DNA of 64,000 bases from Rhodococcus coprophilus NBRC 100603. Its GTDB lineage: Bacteria; Actinomycetota; Actinomycetes; Mycobacteriales; Mycobacteriaceae. The notes beneath the pieces were generated by a model. That model was not told the DNA's origin and searched no databases. It saw only the letters and a list, made by a program, of their open reading frames with translations. The stretch covers positions 62,001 to 126,000 of the forward strand of contig NZ_BDAM01000005.1 in NCBI RefSeq assembly GCF_001895045.1. The letters run 5' to 3'. Shown here piece after piece: positions 1 through 8,343 of this stretch. How positions within the stretch are numbered: position 1 is the first letter of the stretch; each line of letters begins with the position of its first letter. The position numbers were made by a program, and so were the translations under genes.

Positions 1-2
1 GG

Positions 3-986
3 CTCGCTGCCGAACTTCCCGGAGGCTGGAAGCCCAATCAGTACTCCAACCCCGCCGGCCCCGAAAGCCACTACGAGAGCACCGGCCCCGAGATCTGGGC
101 CGACACCGACGGAAAGATCACGCACTTCGTCGCAGGCGTCGGCACCGGCGGCACCATTTCCGGTACCGGGCGCTACCTCAAAGAGGTCTCCGGCGGCAAG
201 GTCAAGGTCGTCGGTGTCGACCCCGAGGGTTCGGTGTACTCGGGTGGAACCGGGCGCCCCTACCTCGTCGAAGGCGTGGGCGAGGACTTCTGGCCCAGCG
301 CGTACGACGCATCCATCCCCGACGAGATCATTGCCGTCTCCGACGCCGACGCGTTCGAGATGACCCGTCGGCTCGCCCGGGAAGAGGGGCTGCTCGTCGG
401 CGGTTCGTGCGGCATGGCGATGGTGGCCGCGCTGCAGGTCGCAGAGCGTGAAGGCCCCGACGCCGTAGTGGTCGTGCTGCTGCCCGACGGCGGCCGCGGC
501 TACCTGGCGAAGGTCTTCAACGACAAGTGGATGGCCAGCTACGGATTCCTGCGCGCGCCGCTCGACGGCAAGCCCGACGACTCCACCGTCGGCGACGTGT
601 TGCGGGGCAAGTCCGGTGACCTGCCCGACCTCGTGCACACCCACCCGTCCGAGACGGTGCGCGACGCGATCGAGATCCTCCGCGAGTACGGCGTCTCCCA
701 GATGCCGGTCGTCGGTGCGGAGCCGCCCGTCACCGCCGGTGAGGTCGCCGGGTCGGTCAGCGAGCGGGAACTGCTCAGCGCCGTCTTCGAAGGTCGCGCG
801 AACCTTGCCGATCCGGTCGAGAAGCACATGAGCGCCCCGCTGCCCAACATCGGCGTCGGTGAGTCCGTTGCGGACGCGACGAAGGCGTTCGGCGACACCG
901 ACGCGCTCATGGTCATCGACGACGGTAAGCCCGTCGGCGTGATCACGCGGCACGACCTCCTCGGATTCATCTCCCAAGGCCGATAG
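3..986 (+). CDS. cbs: cystathionine beta-synthase, 5'-truncated by the window edge
   Basis: PLP enzyme that condenses serine (or O-acetylserine) with homocysteine to give cystathionine, the first step of transsulfuration. The frame is open from base 3, so the N-terminal half, including the PLP lysine, lies outside the window. The visible part has the PLP phosphate-binding loop GTGGTISG, the conserved NPAGPESHY segment, and a C-terminal pair of CBS domains (about the last 120 residues, ending in a VMVIDDGKPVGVITRHDLLGF-like strand). It is followed after 14 bases by the cystathionine gamma-synthase gene, the same order as mycobacterial cbs-metB, which supports cystathionine synthase over plain cysteine synthase. 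The C-terminal CBS domains also argue against CysK/CysM. Confidence 0.93.
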   Translation, partial: LAAELPGGWKPNQYSNPAGPESHYESTGPEIWADTDGKITHFVAGVGTGGTISGTGRYLKEVSGGKVKVVGVDPEGSVYSGGTGRPYLVEGVGEDFWPSAYDASIPDEIIAVSDADAFEMTRRLAREEGLLVGGSCGMAMVAALQVAEREGPDAVVVVLLPDGGRGYLAKVFNDKWMASYGFLRAPLDGKPDDSTVGDVLRGKSGDLPDLVHTHPSETVRDAIEILREYGVSQMPVVGAEPPVTAGEVAGSVSERELLSAVFEGRANLADPVEKHMSAPLPNIGVGESVADATKAFGDTDALMVIDDGKPVGVITRHDLLGFISQGR

Positions 987-1000
987 GACACAGATACTTC

Positions 1001-2152
1001 ATGACCGATCAGAATCAGCACGGTTTCGCCACCCGCGCCATCCACGCCGGTTTCGAACCCGACCCGCAGACCGGTGCCGTCAACGTCCCGATCTACGCGT
1101 CGTCCACGTTCGCGCAGGACGGCGTCGGCGAGATGCGCAGCGGTTTCGAGTACGCGCGCACCGGCAACCCCACCCGCCGCCCTCTCGAAGCGAATCTTGC
1201 GGCGCTCGAAAGTGGTACGTACGGCCGGGCTTTCGGTTCGGGTATGGCGGCCACCGACTGCCTCCTCCGTTCGGTGCTGCGCCCCGGCGACCATCTCGTG
1301 ATCCCGAACGACGCATACGGCGGCACGTTCCGTCTGATCGACAAGGTGTTCACGCAGTGGGGCATCGAATACACCCCGGTCTCGGTCAACGACGCCGACG
1401 GCGTCCGTGCGGCGCTGCGGCCCGAGACCAAGCTCGTGTGGCTCGAGACCCCGACCAACCCGCTGCTCAACATCGGTGACATCGCGGCGCTGGCCGACGT
1501 CGCGCACGAAGGCGGCGCCAAGCTCGTCGTCGACAACACGTTCGCGTCGCCGTATCTGCAGCAGCCGCTCACGCTCGGCGCCGACGTGGTGCTGCACTCG
1601 ACGACCAAGTACATCGGTGGTCACTCGGATGTGGTCGGCGGCGCACTGGTCACCGACGACGAGGAACTCGACGCCGCCTTCGCATTCCTGCAGAACGGTG
1701 CGGGCGCGGTGCCGGGCCCCTTCGACGCCTTCCTTACGTTGCGGGGCATCAAGACGCTCGCGGTCCGCATGGAGCGGCACTGCGACAACGCCGAGAAGAT
1801 CGTCGAACTGCTGTCGGGACACAAGGCCGTCACCAAGGTGCTCTACCCGGGTCTGGACGACCACCCGGGCCACGAGTACGCGGCGAAGCAGATGCGCCGG
1901 TTCGGCGGCATGATCTCCGTACGCCTCGCCGGCGGCCGCGAGGCAGCGCTCGACTTCTGCAAGCGCACCGAGATCTTCACGCTCGCCGAGTCCCTCGGTG
2001 GTGTGGAGTCGCTCATCGAGCATCCGGGCGCGATGACGCACGCGTCGACCGCCGGTTCGGCGCTCGAGGTCCCCGACGATCTGGTCCGCCTGTCGGTCGG
2101 TATCGAAGACGCCGCAGACCTGCTCGCCGACGTCGAACAAGCCCTGGGCTGA
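1001..2152 (+). CDS. metB: cystathionine gamma-synthase
   Basis: 383-residue PLP enzyme of the Cys/Met metabolism family, making cystathionine from an activated homoserine and cysteine; some actinobacterial members also work as gamma-lyases. The PLP lysine is K203 in HSTTKYIGGHSD; the family hallmarks YARTGNPTR (about 51-59) and ETPTNPLL (about 149-156) are present. The length is typical. It starts 14 bases after the cbs stop and probably shares its transcript. A strong hairpin follows the stop, ending the operon. Closest alternatives are cystathionine gamma-lyase or O-acetylhomoserine sulfhydrylase; the pairing with cbs and similarity in length favour MetB. Confidence 0.92.
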   Translation: MTDQNQHGFATRAIHAGFEPDPQTGAVNVPIYASSTFAQDGVGEMRSGFEYARTGNPTRRPLEANLAALESGTYGRAFGSGMAATDCLLRSVLRPGDHLVIPNDAYGGTFRLIDKVFTQWGIEYTPVSVNDADGVRAALRPETKLVWLETPTNPLLNIGDIAALADVAHEGGAKLVVDNTFASPYLQQPLTLGADVVLHSTTKYIGGHSDVVGGALVTDDEELDAAFAFLQNGAGAVPGPFDAFLTLRGIKTLAVRMERHCDNAEKIVELLSGHKAVTKVLYPGLDDHPGHEYAAKQMRRFGGMISVRLAGGREAALDFCKRTEIFTLAESLGGVESLIEHPGAMTHASTAGSALEVPDDLVRLSVGIEDAADLLADVEQALG

Positions 2153-2178
2153 CCATCGCCCACGGGTAGTCACCACCA

Positions 2179-2206
2179 CGAAAGGCGTCCCTCGGGGCGC
2201 CTTTCG
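2179..2206 (+). terminator. intrinsic terminator after cbs-metB
   Basis: Perfect 9-bp arms CGAAAGGCG / CGCCTTTCG around a 10-base spacer that can itself pair partly (CCC/GGG). It lies 27 bases after the metB stop and before the next promoter. There is no long T run, as is common in high-GC actinobacteria. Confidence 0.8.
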
Positions 2207-2247
2207 TCGTCGGTGACGAGGTGGTGCCGAGCTGCTCGGGAACCCCG

Positions 2248-2253
2248 TACGAT
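2248..2253 (+). promoter_or_regulatory. -10 box of a leaderless promoter for the SEC-C gene
   Basis: TACGAT ends 7 bases before the GTG at 2261. This TANNNT-N7-GTG spacing puts the transcription start at or next to the start codon. No purine-rich ribosome binding site lies in between. Confidence 0.5.
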
Positions 2254-2260
2254 CACGAAC

Positions 2261-4171
2261 GTGACCGACAGCGCAGCCCCCGAAGACGCCCTGATGGAAG
2301 CCGCTCTCGAGGTACTGAGGATGAACGGTCCCCTAGCCACCGAGGAGCTCGCCGACCACTTGGAAGAGGAGGGCCTGGGCTCGGCCGACACCCTCGTCCG
2401 GGATCTCGAGGACCTGCCTCCGCACCCACTGGTGCTGTCGTTGCCGGACGGCCGGTTCGCGGCACTCGACGCTCTCTTCGAGGGCCGGATCTTCACTCAC
2501 CGGCTTTCCGCCGACGAGATCGCCCGTGACCTGATCGCCGTCGACGACGTCGAACCACTCTTGCTGCTCATCTCCGACGAGGACGACTTCGAACTGGTGG
2601 CGGTCGACGAACAACACGACCGTCTCGCCGAGCGCGGCGTGACCGACGACGATCCGCTGCCGCCGGAAGTGCTGCTGTTTCCCCGCGGCACGTTCGCCGG
2701 CCGGACCCCGGGCGACCTGGTGGCGCTCACCGCCGGAAGCGGAAGGCTCTCGCTCGTCAGGGTCGACGACGACCCGACGCCCGTCCCGCTCTTGCTCGAC
2801 GTGCTCGGACGCCGCAGCGCCGAGGGCGACGCCGCGAGTCTCGACGACGAACTTCTCCAACTGCTGGCCGACACCCCGTCGGCTTTCACCGAACCCGCTC
2901 CGCCGCTGACCGAGGCGATCGCGGCCGCCGGACTCGAGCGATCGGGCGATCTCGTCGCTCCCGAGGGGTTCGACTTCGAGGGGTACATCAGCAGGACCAT
3001 GTTCGACGATTACGCCGACCAACTCGGTATCCCCGTCGACGCGGTTCCAGGTGTCGCGCTGTTCGCCTCGTTGGTCGATGCGATCGACTCCGGCGACGAC
3101 GAAGACCTCGAAGAGCGCTTCGCGCAAGGCAAATCGGGATTGTTCGCCGTTCTCTCCGACCCGGAGATCGCCGAGATCGTCCTGGACGAGCTGATCGGCG
3201 AGGATTTCGCGCCCACGTCCATCGAGGAAGCGGCGCTGTGGTTGCTCGACCACGCGCCCCGGCGGACAGTTGCAGCGGCGTACTGGTTCGCGGCGCGCGG
3301 GGCCGAGGCGGACGGGCGCATCGAGGAGGCGGAGCGACTCTACGAGAGGTCCGCGGACGAGGGCGGAGCGTTCGACCTCGCGCTGTTCGACCTGGCGCGC
3401 TACGCCTCCGATCGCGGCGACGCGGTCCGCGGGATGTCGCTGCTCGGCCGGATCCCGGGTGGGGACGAGCACCCGCTCTACGACGTGTTGCAGCGCTTTC
3501 AGCCCGTCGAGCGGCCGGGTCTGGGGCGAAACGATCGCTGCTGGTGCGGGTCGGGCCGAAAGTACAAGGTGTGCCACCTCGGTAAGGCAGACCACCCGAT
3601 CGAAGAACGCGCGGAGTGGCTGTACCTCAAGGCGACGATGCACGCGCTCGACCCGGCGTGGGCCGACGAGCGGGTCGCGCTGGCGGAGGCGCGTTCCGGT
3701 TACGGCGACGACGACGCGGTGGCCGACGCTGTGAACGACCCGTTGGTCGACGACGTGCTGCTGCACGAGGCGGGTGCTTTCGCCGATTTTCTCGAGCGGA
3801 GGGGCGTGCTCCTACCCGAGGACGAGGCGGAGCTGGCGCGACTGTGGAGTGGTGTCGCCAGGTCGGTGTTCGAGGTGCGGGACGTCCGGGCGGGGGAGGG
3901 CCTGACGCTGCGAGATGTCCGGAGCGACACCGTGTCCGACGTCGGTTCGCCGACGATCACCGGCGACCTTCCGGTCGGAACGTTGCTGTGTGCGCGCGTG
4001 CTGCCCGCGGGAGATCTCAACCTGATGCCGGGTGGCGCGGAGGTCGTCACGGCAGAACAACGAGAGGTGCTGCTCGAGTTGCTCGGCGGCGAACAAGTCG
4101 ACCCGGTGGATCTCGTGGAGGCCCTCACGAGTGCTGATGCCGCCGACTTCTTCGCTTCGATCGACGAGTAG
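2261..4171 (+). CDS. SEC-C metal-binding domain protein of unknown role
   Basis: 636-residue acidic protein. The only recognised motif is a SEC-C zinc-binding signature, C427-W-C429-x8-C438-H439 within the RNDRCWCGSGRKYKVCHLG stretch. SEC-C motifs occur at the C-terminus of SecA and as stand-alone metal/protein-binding modules; here it sits in the second half of a large soluble protein. The N-terminal 80 residues look like a winged-helix-type segment (MEAALEVLRMNGPLATEELAD), and a repeat-like helical stretch around 330-400 (EEAERLYERSADEGGAFDLALFDLARYASDRG) suggests a TPR-like fold. The GTG at 2261 was chosen because it fits a leaderless start and begins the acidic N-terminus; a GTG/ATG at 2213 would lie upstream of the -10 box. 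Function unknown. Confidence 0.75.
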   Translation: MTDSAAPEDALMEAALEVLRMNGPLATEELADHLEEEGLGSADTLVRDLEDLPPHPLVLSLPDGRFAALDALFEGRIFTHRLSADEIARDLIAVDDVEPLLLLISDEDDFELVAVDEQHDRLAERGVTDDDPLPPEVLLFPRGTFAGRTPGDLVALTAGSGRLSLVRVDDDPTPVPLLLDVLGRRSAEGDAASLDDELLQLLADTPSAFTEPAPPLTEAIAAAGLERSGDLVAPEGFDFEGYISRTMFDDYADQLGIPVDAVPGVALFASLVDAIDSGDDEDLEERFAQGKSGLFAVLSDPEIAEIVLDELIGEDFAPTSIEEAALWLLDHAPRRTVAAAYWFAARGAEADGRIEEAERLYERSADEGGAFDLALFDLARYASDRGDAVRGMSLLGRIPGGDEHPLYDVLQRFQPVERPGLGRNDRCWCGSGRKYKVCHLGKADHPIEERAEWLYLKATMHALDPAWADERVALAEARSGYGDDDAVADAVNDPLVDDVLLHEAGAFADFLERRGVLLPEDEAELARLWSGVARSVFEVRDVRAGEGLTLRDVRSDTVSDVGSPTITGDLPVGTLLCARVLPAGDLNLMPGGAEVVTAEQREVLLELLGGEQVDPVDLVEALTSADAADFFASIDE

Positions 4172-4263
4172 CTGTCTCCCCATAGGTCACAGCCATCTCA
4201 CCAGCCCCAAAACTGAAACCTGTTCTCGAATATATGTGATATGAAGTAGCAGTATTCGTACCG

Positions 4264-4277
4264 GTGACCGGGGTCAC
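4264..4277. promoter_or_regulatory. 14-bp palindrome upstream of the wall hydrolase gene
   Basis: GTGACCGGGGTCAC has perfect 6-bp arms around GG. It lies 45 bases before the chosen start codon in a 150-bp AT-richer gap and could be an operator. No regulator can be named from the sequence. Confidence 0.35.
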
Positions 4278-4321
4278 AAGTACGGTGAATGTGTTCGGTC
4301 ATCGGGATGTGGGGGTTGTGG

Positions 4322-5686
4322 ATGTCAGTCGACCCGTCTGCGGTCATCGTGGCGGTGGCCACGGCAGCGAGCGCCATCGTCCAGGGAGCCGACGTGCCGG
4401 TGGAGGTAAAGGACCAGGCCACCCAGGTGATCGAGTCCTTCCAGGCGACGGCCCCGGCGACCGATACGGGTGTGCAGGACCTCGTGGCAGCTCTGCCCGA
4501 GTCCATGCAGCAAAGCGCGGAACAAGCCGTCGCCGACGCCACGCAGTCGGTCGCGGAGATGATCGAGCCGCATATCCCGGCCGAGGCCGCCGCGTTACTC
4601 GAACCCGCACCGCCGGAACTCGCGCCGCAACCGCCGGCCGCGCGCCCGACACCTTTCGGAATCGTTCCGCCGGTACCGCCCGTCGCACCGACACCTGCAC
4701 CGGGTCCGGGCACGGGGTCCGCTGTCCCCGGCGGCACAGGTGGAGGCGGAGGGGTCGCGCTGCCGCCGATGCCCGCAATCCTCCCCGGCACGACCCTTGC
4801 TCCGATCGGGGCGATCGCAGTGTTCGCACCGTGGCTGAAGAAGGCCGGAGCGCTCTGCGACGGCGTGACCGCACCCGTGCTCGCCGCCCTGTACTCGGCC
4901 GAGAACGGCTTCCGTTACGGGCCCACCGCGCCCGTCTCGCCGGTCGGCGCCAAAGGGCCAGGTCAGTTCATGCCCGGCACCTGGGACGAGTACGGCAAGG
5001 ACGTCGACGGCGACGGCAGGGCCGACGTTCTCGGCATCGCCGATCCCGTGATGGCGTCGGGCAACCTGCTCTGCGACAACTACAAGCTCATCGACGACTG
5101 GAAACGCCGCGGCCTCGTCGAAGGCGACACCCTCGATCTCACCCTCGCCGCGTACAACGCGGGCGTCGGAGCCGTGCGCCGATCCGGCGGAATGCCTTCC
5201 GGCCACCCTGATTACGAGAATCAGACCAAGCCGTACGTCGCCAAGATCCGCGCGTCCGAACCGGTGTTCGCGCGCATGCTCTCGCCGTTCCTGGGGCTCG
5301 GGCTCGGCGGCGCCGGCGATGTCGGTAATCGCATCGTCGACCTCGCCTTCAAGTTCCTCGGCCTTCCGTACGTGTGGGGCGGCGGCAACATCAACGGCCC
5401 CTCCGGCGGCGGATTCGACTGCTCGGGTCTGACCTCACATGCGGTGTTCGCGGCGACGGGCATCACGCTCCCACGCACCTCCGAGACCCAGTGGCGGGTC
5501 GGCACCGAGATTCCGCTCCAGCTCGCACGGCCGGGCGACCTGCTGTTCGGGAACTGGCAGGCCGGCGGACCGGGGCACGTCGCGATCTACATCGGCGGAG
5601 GACAGATGGTGCACGCCCCCACGACAGGTGACGTCGTCCGGGTCGGAGCGGTGTTCCCCGACATGAAGGCACGTCGCATCATCTGA
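4322..5686 (+). CDS. peptidoglycan hydrolase: lytic transglycosylase-like plus NlpC/P60 endopeptidase
   Basis: 454-residue two-domain wall hydrolase. Residues about 1-175 are Ala/Pro-rich and low complexity. Residues about 176-305 resemble a soluble lytic transglycosylase domain (YSAENGFRYGP with the catalytic Glu, then GPGQFMPGTWDEYG and LAAYNAGVGAVR). Residues about 338-454 form an NlpC/P60 (C40) peptidase with C367 (FDCSGL), H419 (GPGHVAIYIG) and H431 (MVHAP). It would cleave both the glycan and the stem peptide, so it probably acts in wall turnover. No convincing signal peptide is visible at either possible start (ATG 4289 or ATG 4322): the N-terminus lacks a basic n-region. The gene is single, with its own upstream gap and a strong shared terminator downstream. 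Confidence 0.88.
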   Translation: MSVDPSAVIVAVATAASAIVQGADVPVEVKDQATQVIESFQATAPATDTGVQDLVAALPESMQQSAEQAVADATQSVAEMIEPHIPAEAAALLEPAPPELAPQPPAARPTPFGIVPPVPPVAPTPAPGPGTGSAVPGGTGGGGGVALPPMPAILPGTTLAPIGAIAVFAPWLKKAGALCDGVTAPVLAALYSAENGFRYGPTAPVSPVGAKGPGQFMPGTWDEYGKDVDGDGRADVLGIADPVMASGNLLCDNYKLIDDWKRRGLVEGDTLDLTLAAYNAGVGAVRRSGGMPSGHPDYENQTKPYVAKIRASEPVFARMLSPFLGLGLGGAGDVGNRIVDLAFKFLGLPYVWGGGNINGPSGGGFDCSGLTSHAVFAATGITLPRTSETQWRVGTEIPLQLARPGDLLFGNWQAGGPGHVAIYIGGGQMVHAPTTGDVVRVGAVFPDMKARRII

Positions 5687-5704
5687 TAGTCCGCCCGAAC
5701 GAGA

Positions 5705-5740
5705 AGAAGGGCCACGCCGGATGTCCGGCGTGGCCCTTCT
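5705..5740. terminator. bidirectional terminator between the wall hydrolase and greA
   Basis: 17-bp perfect stem AGAAGGGCCACGCCGGA with a two-base TG loop, flanked by A/T-rich ends on both sides (the plus side continues TTTCT). It serves two convergent genes. Confidence 0.92.
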
Positions 5741-5756
5741 TTCTGCGATTCGGAGA

Positions 5757-6251
5757 TCAGCCCTGGTACGGCTCCGCGCTGACGAGCGTCACCTTCATGG
5801 TGTTGCCGTTGGGCAGCGTGTACTCGCGGGTCTCGCCGACCTTCGCCGAGATCAGTGCGCCACCGATGGGCGAGCCGGGGGAGTAGGTCTCGAGGTCGCC
5901 GTTGCGGGCGCCTTCTTCACGCGTCGCGATCAGGAACGTTTCCGTGTCGGTCTCGTCACCGTCGTAGTAGACGGTGACGACCGAACCGGGGAGTGCGACA
6001 CCGGACTGGGTCGGTGCCACCCCCACCTTGGCGGCGCTGAGCAACTCCTGGAGCTGACGAATGCGGGCCTCTTGCTGGCCTTGCTCTTCGCGCGCCGCGT
6101 GGTACCCGCCGTTCTCCTTGAGGTCACCTTCTTCGCGACGCTCGTTGATCTCGGCCGCGATGACGGGACGATTGGCGATGAGCTGGTCAAGTTCGGCCTT
6201 GAGTCGGTCGTACGACTCCTGGGTCAGCCAGGTCACCTGGGTCTCGGTCAT
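5757..6251 (-). CDS. greA: transcription elongation factor GreA
   Basis: 164-residue GreA, which rescues backtracked RNA polymerase by stimulating transcript cleavage. The N-terminal antiparallel coiled coil carries the expected acidic tip region ([23 protein letters not shown]), and the C-terminal FKBP-like domain ends in the [16 protein letters not shown] stretch typical of GreA. The ATG at 6251 gives the usual family start ([17 protein letters not shown]); the longer upstream frame adds 24 unrelated residues. The position before a DUF4307 gene and mca matches mycobacterial Rv1080c-Rv1082. Confidence 0.95.
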   Translation of the reverse strand: MTETQVTWLTQESYDRLKAELDQLIANRPVIAAEINERREEGDLKENGGYHAAREEQGQQEARIRQLQELLSAAKVGVAPTQSGVALPGSVVTVYYDGDETDTETFLIATREEGARNGDLETYSPGSPIGGALISAKVGETREYTLPNGNTMKVTLVSAEPYQG

Positions 6252-6422
6252 CTCGATCACTTCCTTCAGGTTGGAGCCCCCGGCTCCGTGGACAAGTCGT
6301 GCACGTGCAACGACTACGAGCACGACCCCCGCAATCCCCCCTGGTATGCAGGTGAGCAGGGCCGCACTGTGCTTCTATGCAGCAATACACGGCCCCAATG
6401 GGTGGAACCGTGTATCCGGCTA

Positions 6423-6428
6423 TTCTAG
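6423..6428 (-). promoter_or_regulatory. candidate -10 box for greA
   Basis: On the minus strand TAGAAT lies about 170 bases upstream of the greA start in an AT-richer part of the 225-bp gap between greA and the DUF4307 gene. No clear -35 box is seen, so this is only a candidate, implying a long greA leader. Confidence 0.35.
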
Positions 6429-6476
6429 CACCATCGCGCTCGGGTGCCGGGAAAACCGCTGCTTAGAGTATGAAAC

Positions 6477-6905
6477 TCAGGGCGCGCGGAGATAGTCCGG
6501 AGCGTCCGTGCTGCACCCGTATTCGTCGGCCATTCCCGGTCGCTGTGTGGTGGTGATCCGCGACGTGAGGACTACGGAGGCCGAATCGGACGCGGGGATC
6601 AGCACCTCGCGCCGGCCGGTTTCGCTGCCGTCCTTCGAGCGGGCGCGGATCACACAGACCGCGTCCTGCGCAGGATCCTCGCGGGTGACTTTGAGCTGAA
6701 CCTCGATCGTGTGGTCGTCGACGACATCGAATGCCACGATCTCCGACTCGATCGGCGGCGTGTTGTTCTGGAACAACACGAACGCGAGGAACAGGCCGGC
6801 TACGAGACCGGCCGCGGTGTACCCCCAGCGTCTGCCGCGCATCGACCCCTTCTTCGAGGGGTAACGATCGGAGGGGTAGCGGTCGGTCGTGGTGGTGTTG
6901 CTCAT
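6477..6905 (-). CDS. DUF4307 membrane-anchored protein
   Basis: 142 residues: a short cytoplasmic N-terminus with a repeated RYPSDRYPSKK basic segment, one transmembrane helix (about 30-48, WGYTAAGLVAGLFLAFVLF), and an extracytoplasmic domain of about 90 residues beginning QNNTPPIESEIVAFDVVDDHTIEVQLKV. This is the DUF4307 family layout, of unknown function, and it holds the Rv1081c position between greA and mca. The ATG at 6905 is preceded by GAAGG, a good ribosome binding site. It is divergent from mca. Confidence 0.85.
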   Translation of the reverse strand: MSNTTTTDRYPSDRYPSKKGSMRGRRWGYTAAGLVAGLFLAFVLFQNNTPPIESEIVAFDVVDDHTIEVQLKVTREDPAQDAVCVIRARSKDGSETGRREVLIPASDSASVVLTSRITTTQRPGMADEYGCSTDAPDYLRAP

Positions 6906-7068
6906 CACTTTGCCTTCGAGCCCGTGCAGGCGGGCGGGCGGTGCCGCGGGGTCACGGCTGACGGAGGGATTATCAGGTGGAACTATAGGGGAAGGACCCG
7001 AACGGCCCGCGAGGCGGGCACCGATGAGGTCACGACCATGCACACGAACGTGAGGTGGAGGAAAATAC

Positions 7069-7947
7069 GTGAGCGGACTACGGCTCATGGCCGTGCATGC
7101 CCATCCCGATGACGAGTCGAGCAAGGGTGCGGCCACGATGGCGCGTTACGCGGCCGAAGGGAACGAGGTCCTCGTCGTCACGCTCACAGGCGGCGAACGC
7201 GGCGACATCCTCAACCCGGCGATGGACGTGGCAGGCGTCCGCGACCGCATGAGCGAGGTGCGGCGCGAGGAAATGGCCGAGGCGGCCCGCATTCTCGGGG
7301 TGAAGCAACTCTGGCTCGGTTTCGTCGACTCCGGGTTGCCGGAGGGCGATCCCAAGCCGCCCGTACCCGAAGGGAGCTTCGCTGCCATCCCGCTCGACGA
7401 GCCGGTGCGCAGGCTCGTCCGGGTGATCCGGGAGTTCCGGCCCCACGTCATGACCACCTACGACGAGAACGGTGGTTACCCCCATCCGGATCACATCCGG
7501 TGCCACGAAGTGTCGGTGGCCGCATTCGACGCGGCAGCCGACCCGGAGTTCCACCCCGAACTCGGCGCGCCGTGGGAAGTGTCCAAGCTGTACTACTCGC
7601 ACGGCTTCATCCGTAAGCGCATCGAGTTGTTCCGCGACGAGTACGTACGCCGGGGCGAGAAGTTCCCGATGGACGAGTGGCTGAACCGGTGGAGGACCGA
7701 GCAGGGCGACCTGATGGCCCGGGTGACCACCCAGATAACCTGTGGTGACTACTTCCCGCAGCGTGACGATGCGCTGCGGGCGCACGCCACGCAGATCGAT
7801 CCCAATGGATCGTTCTTCGCGGTGCCGTTGGATATTCAGCAGAAGGTGTGGCCGACGGAGGAGTTCGAATTGGCCAAGACCCGCGTATCCACGCAGATTC
7901 CCGAGACGGATCTGTTCGCGGGCATCGAGGACGGACAGGTGAAATGA
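7069..7947 (+). CDS. mca: mycothiol S-conjugate amidase
   Basis: 292-residue zinc amidase of the LmbE/PIG-L fold. It hydrolyses mycothiol S-conjugates of toxins to a mercapturic acid and GlcN-inositol, the detoxification arm of mycothiol metabolism in actinobacteria. The zinc site is visible as HAHPDDE (about 10-16) and HPDHIRCHE (about 141-149); the long C-terminal segment after [14 protein letters not shown] separates Mca from the related deacetylase MshB. The GTG at 7069 follows a textbook ribosome binding site (GGTGGAGG, 8-9 bases upstream). It overlaps the next gene by four bases (ATGA), so the two are translationally coupled. Confidence 0.94.
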   Translation: MSGLRLMAVHAHPDDESSKGAATMARYAAEGNEVLVVTLTGGERGDILNPAMDVAGVRDRMSEVRREEMAEAARILGVKQLWLGFVDSGLPEGDPKPPVPEGSFAAIPLDEPVRRLVRVIREFRPHVMTTYDENGGYPHPDHIRCHEVSVAAFDAAADPEFHPELGAPWEVSKLYYSHGFIRKRIELFRDEYVRRGEKFPMDEWLNRWRTEQGDLMARVTTQITCGDYFPQRDDALRAHATQIDPNGSFFAVPLDIQQKVWPTEEFELAKTRVSTQIPETDLFAGIEDGQVK

Positions 7948-8309
7948 CGGTAGGCACGCTGGCGGTCGAGGTCCTTGCACAGGACCCCACCGGACCCGAG
8001 TTCGGTAAGGCGTCGCCGTTCGGTCTCGCTCTGGTGATCGTGCTGCTGGTTGCGACGGCTCTGCTGATCTGGAACATGAACAAGCGTCTGGGCAATCTGC
8101 CCGAGACCTTCGAACCGGAACATCCAGAGCCGGACCAGTTGGCGGACGACGGAACGCTGCCGGGCGTGGTGGTGCCCGCAAGCGACGGCGACGGGTCGCC
8201 CGCGGCGACCGCAACCGGGGCATCCACGACGGGCGCCGACACCGTGAAGCCCGGTGCGGCAGAGTCGCCGGCGGACCCGGAGCGCACGCCGCCAGCCACG
8301 TCGAACTGA
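7944..8309 (+). CDS. small membrane protein coupled to mca
   Basis: 121 residues with one transmembrane helix at about 27-46 ([18 protein letters not shown]) followed by [18 protein letters not shown] and an acidic, Ala/Pro/Thr-rich tail. The ATG overlaps the mca stop, so it is read from the mca transcript. It occupies the place of Rv1083 next to mca. Function unknown; the shared operon suggests, but does not show, a link with mycothiol detoxification at the membrane. Confidence 0.8.
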   Translation: MTVGTLAVEVLAQDPTGPEFGKASPFGLALVIVLLVATALLIWNMNKRLGNLPETFEPEHPEPDQLADDGTLPGVVVPASDGDGSPAATATGASTTGADTVKPGAAESPADPERTPPATSN

Positions 8310-8331
8310 CGTCGCGGCCCGCGCTTCGACG

Positions 8332-8337
8332 TAACGT
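8332..8337 (+). promoter_or_regulatory. -10 box of a leaderless promoter for the DUF255 gene
   Basis: TAACGT ends 6 bases before the ATG at 8344, spacing that places the transcript start at the start codon. The intervening GGGGGA is too close to the ATG to act as a ribosome binding site. Confidence 0.5.
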
Positions 8338-8343
8338 GGGGGA

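Noticed and set aside
539-2179. 546-codon open frame on the minus strand opposite cbs and metB
   Set aside because: Antisense to two well-supported enzymes, low-complexity Arg/Val/Asp-rich sequence and no recognisable domain; a by-product of GC-biased third positions.
2333-3766. 477-codon minus-strand frame opposite the SEC-C gene
   Set aside because: Mirror of the codon bias of the sense gene; no domains and no start signals.
4172-4321. c-di-AMP (ydaO-type) riboswitch before the wall hydrolase
   Set aside because: Such genes often have one in actinobacteria, but the 150-bp gap lacks the long conserved stem elements.
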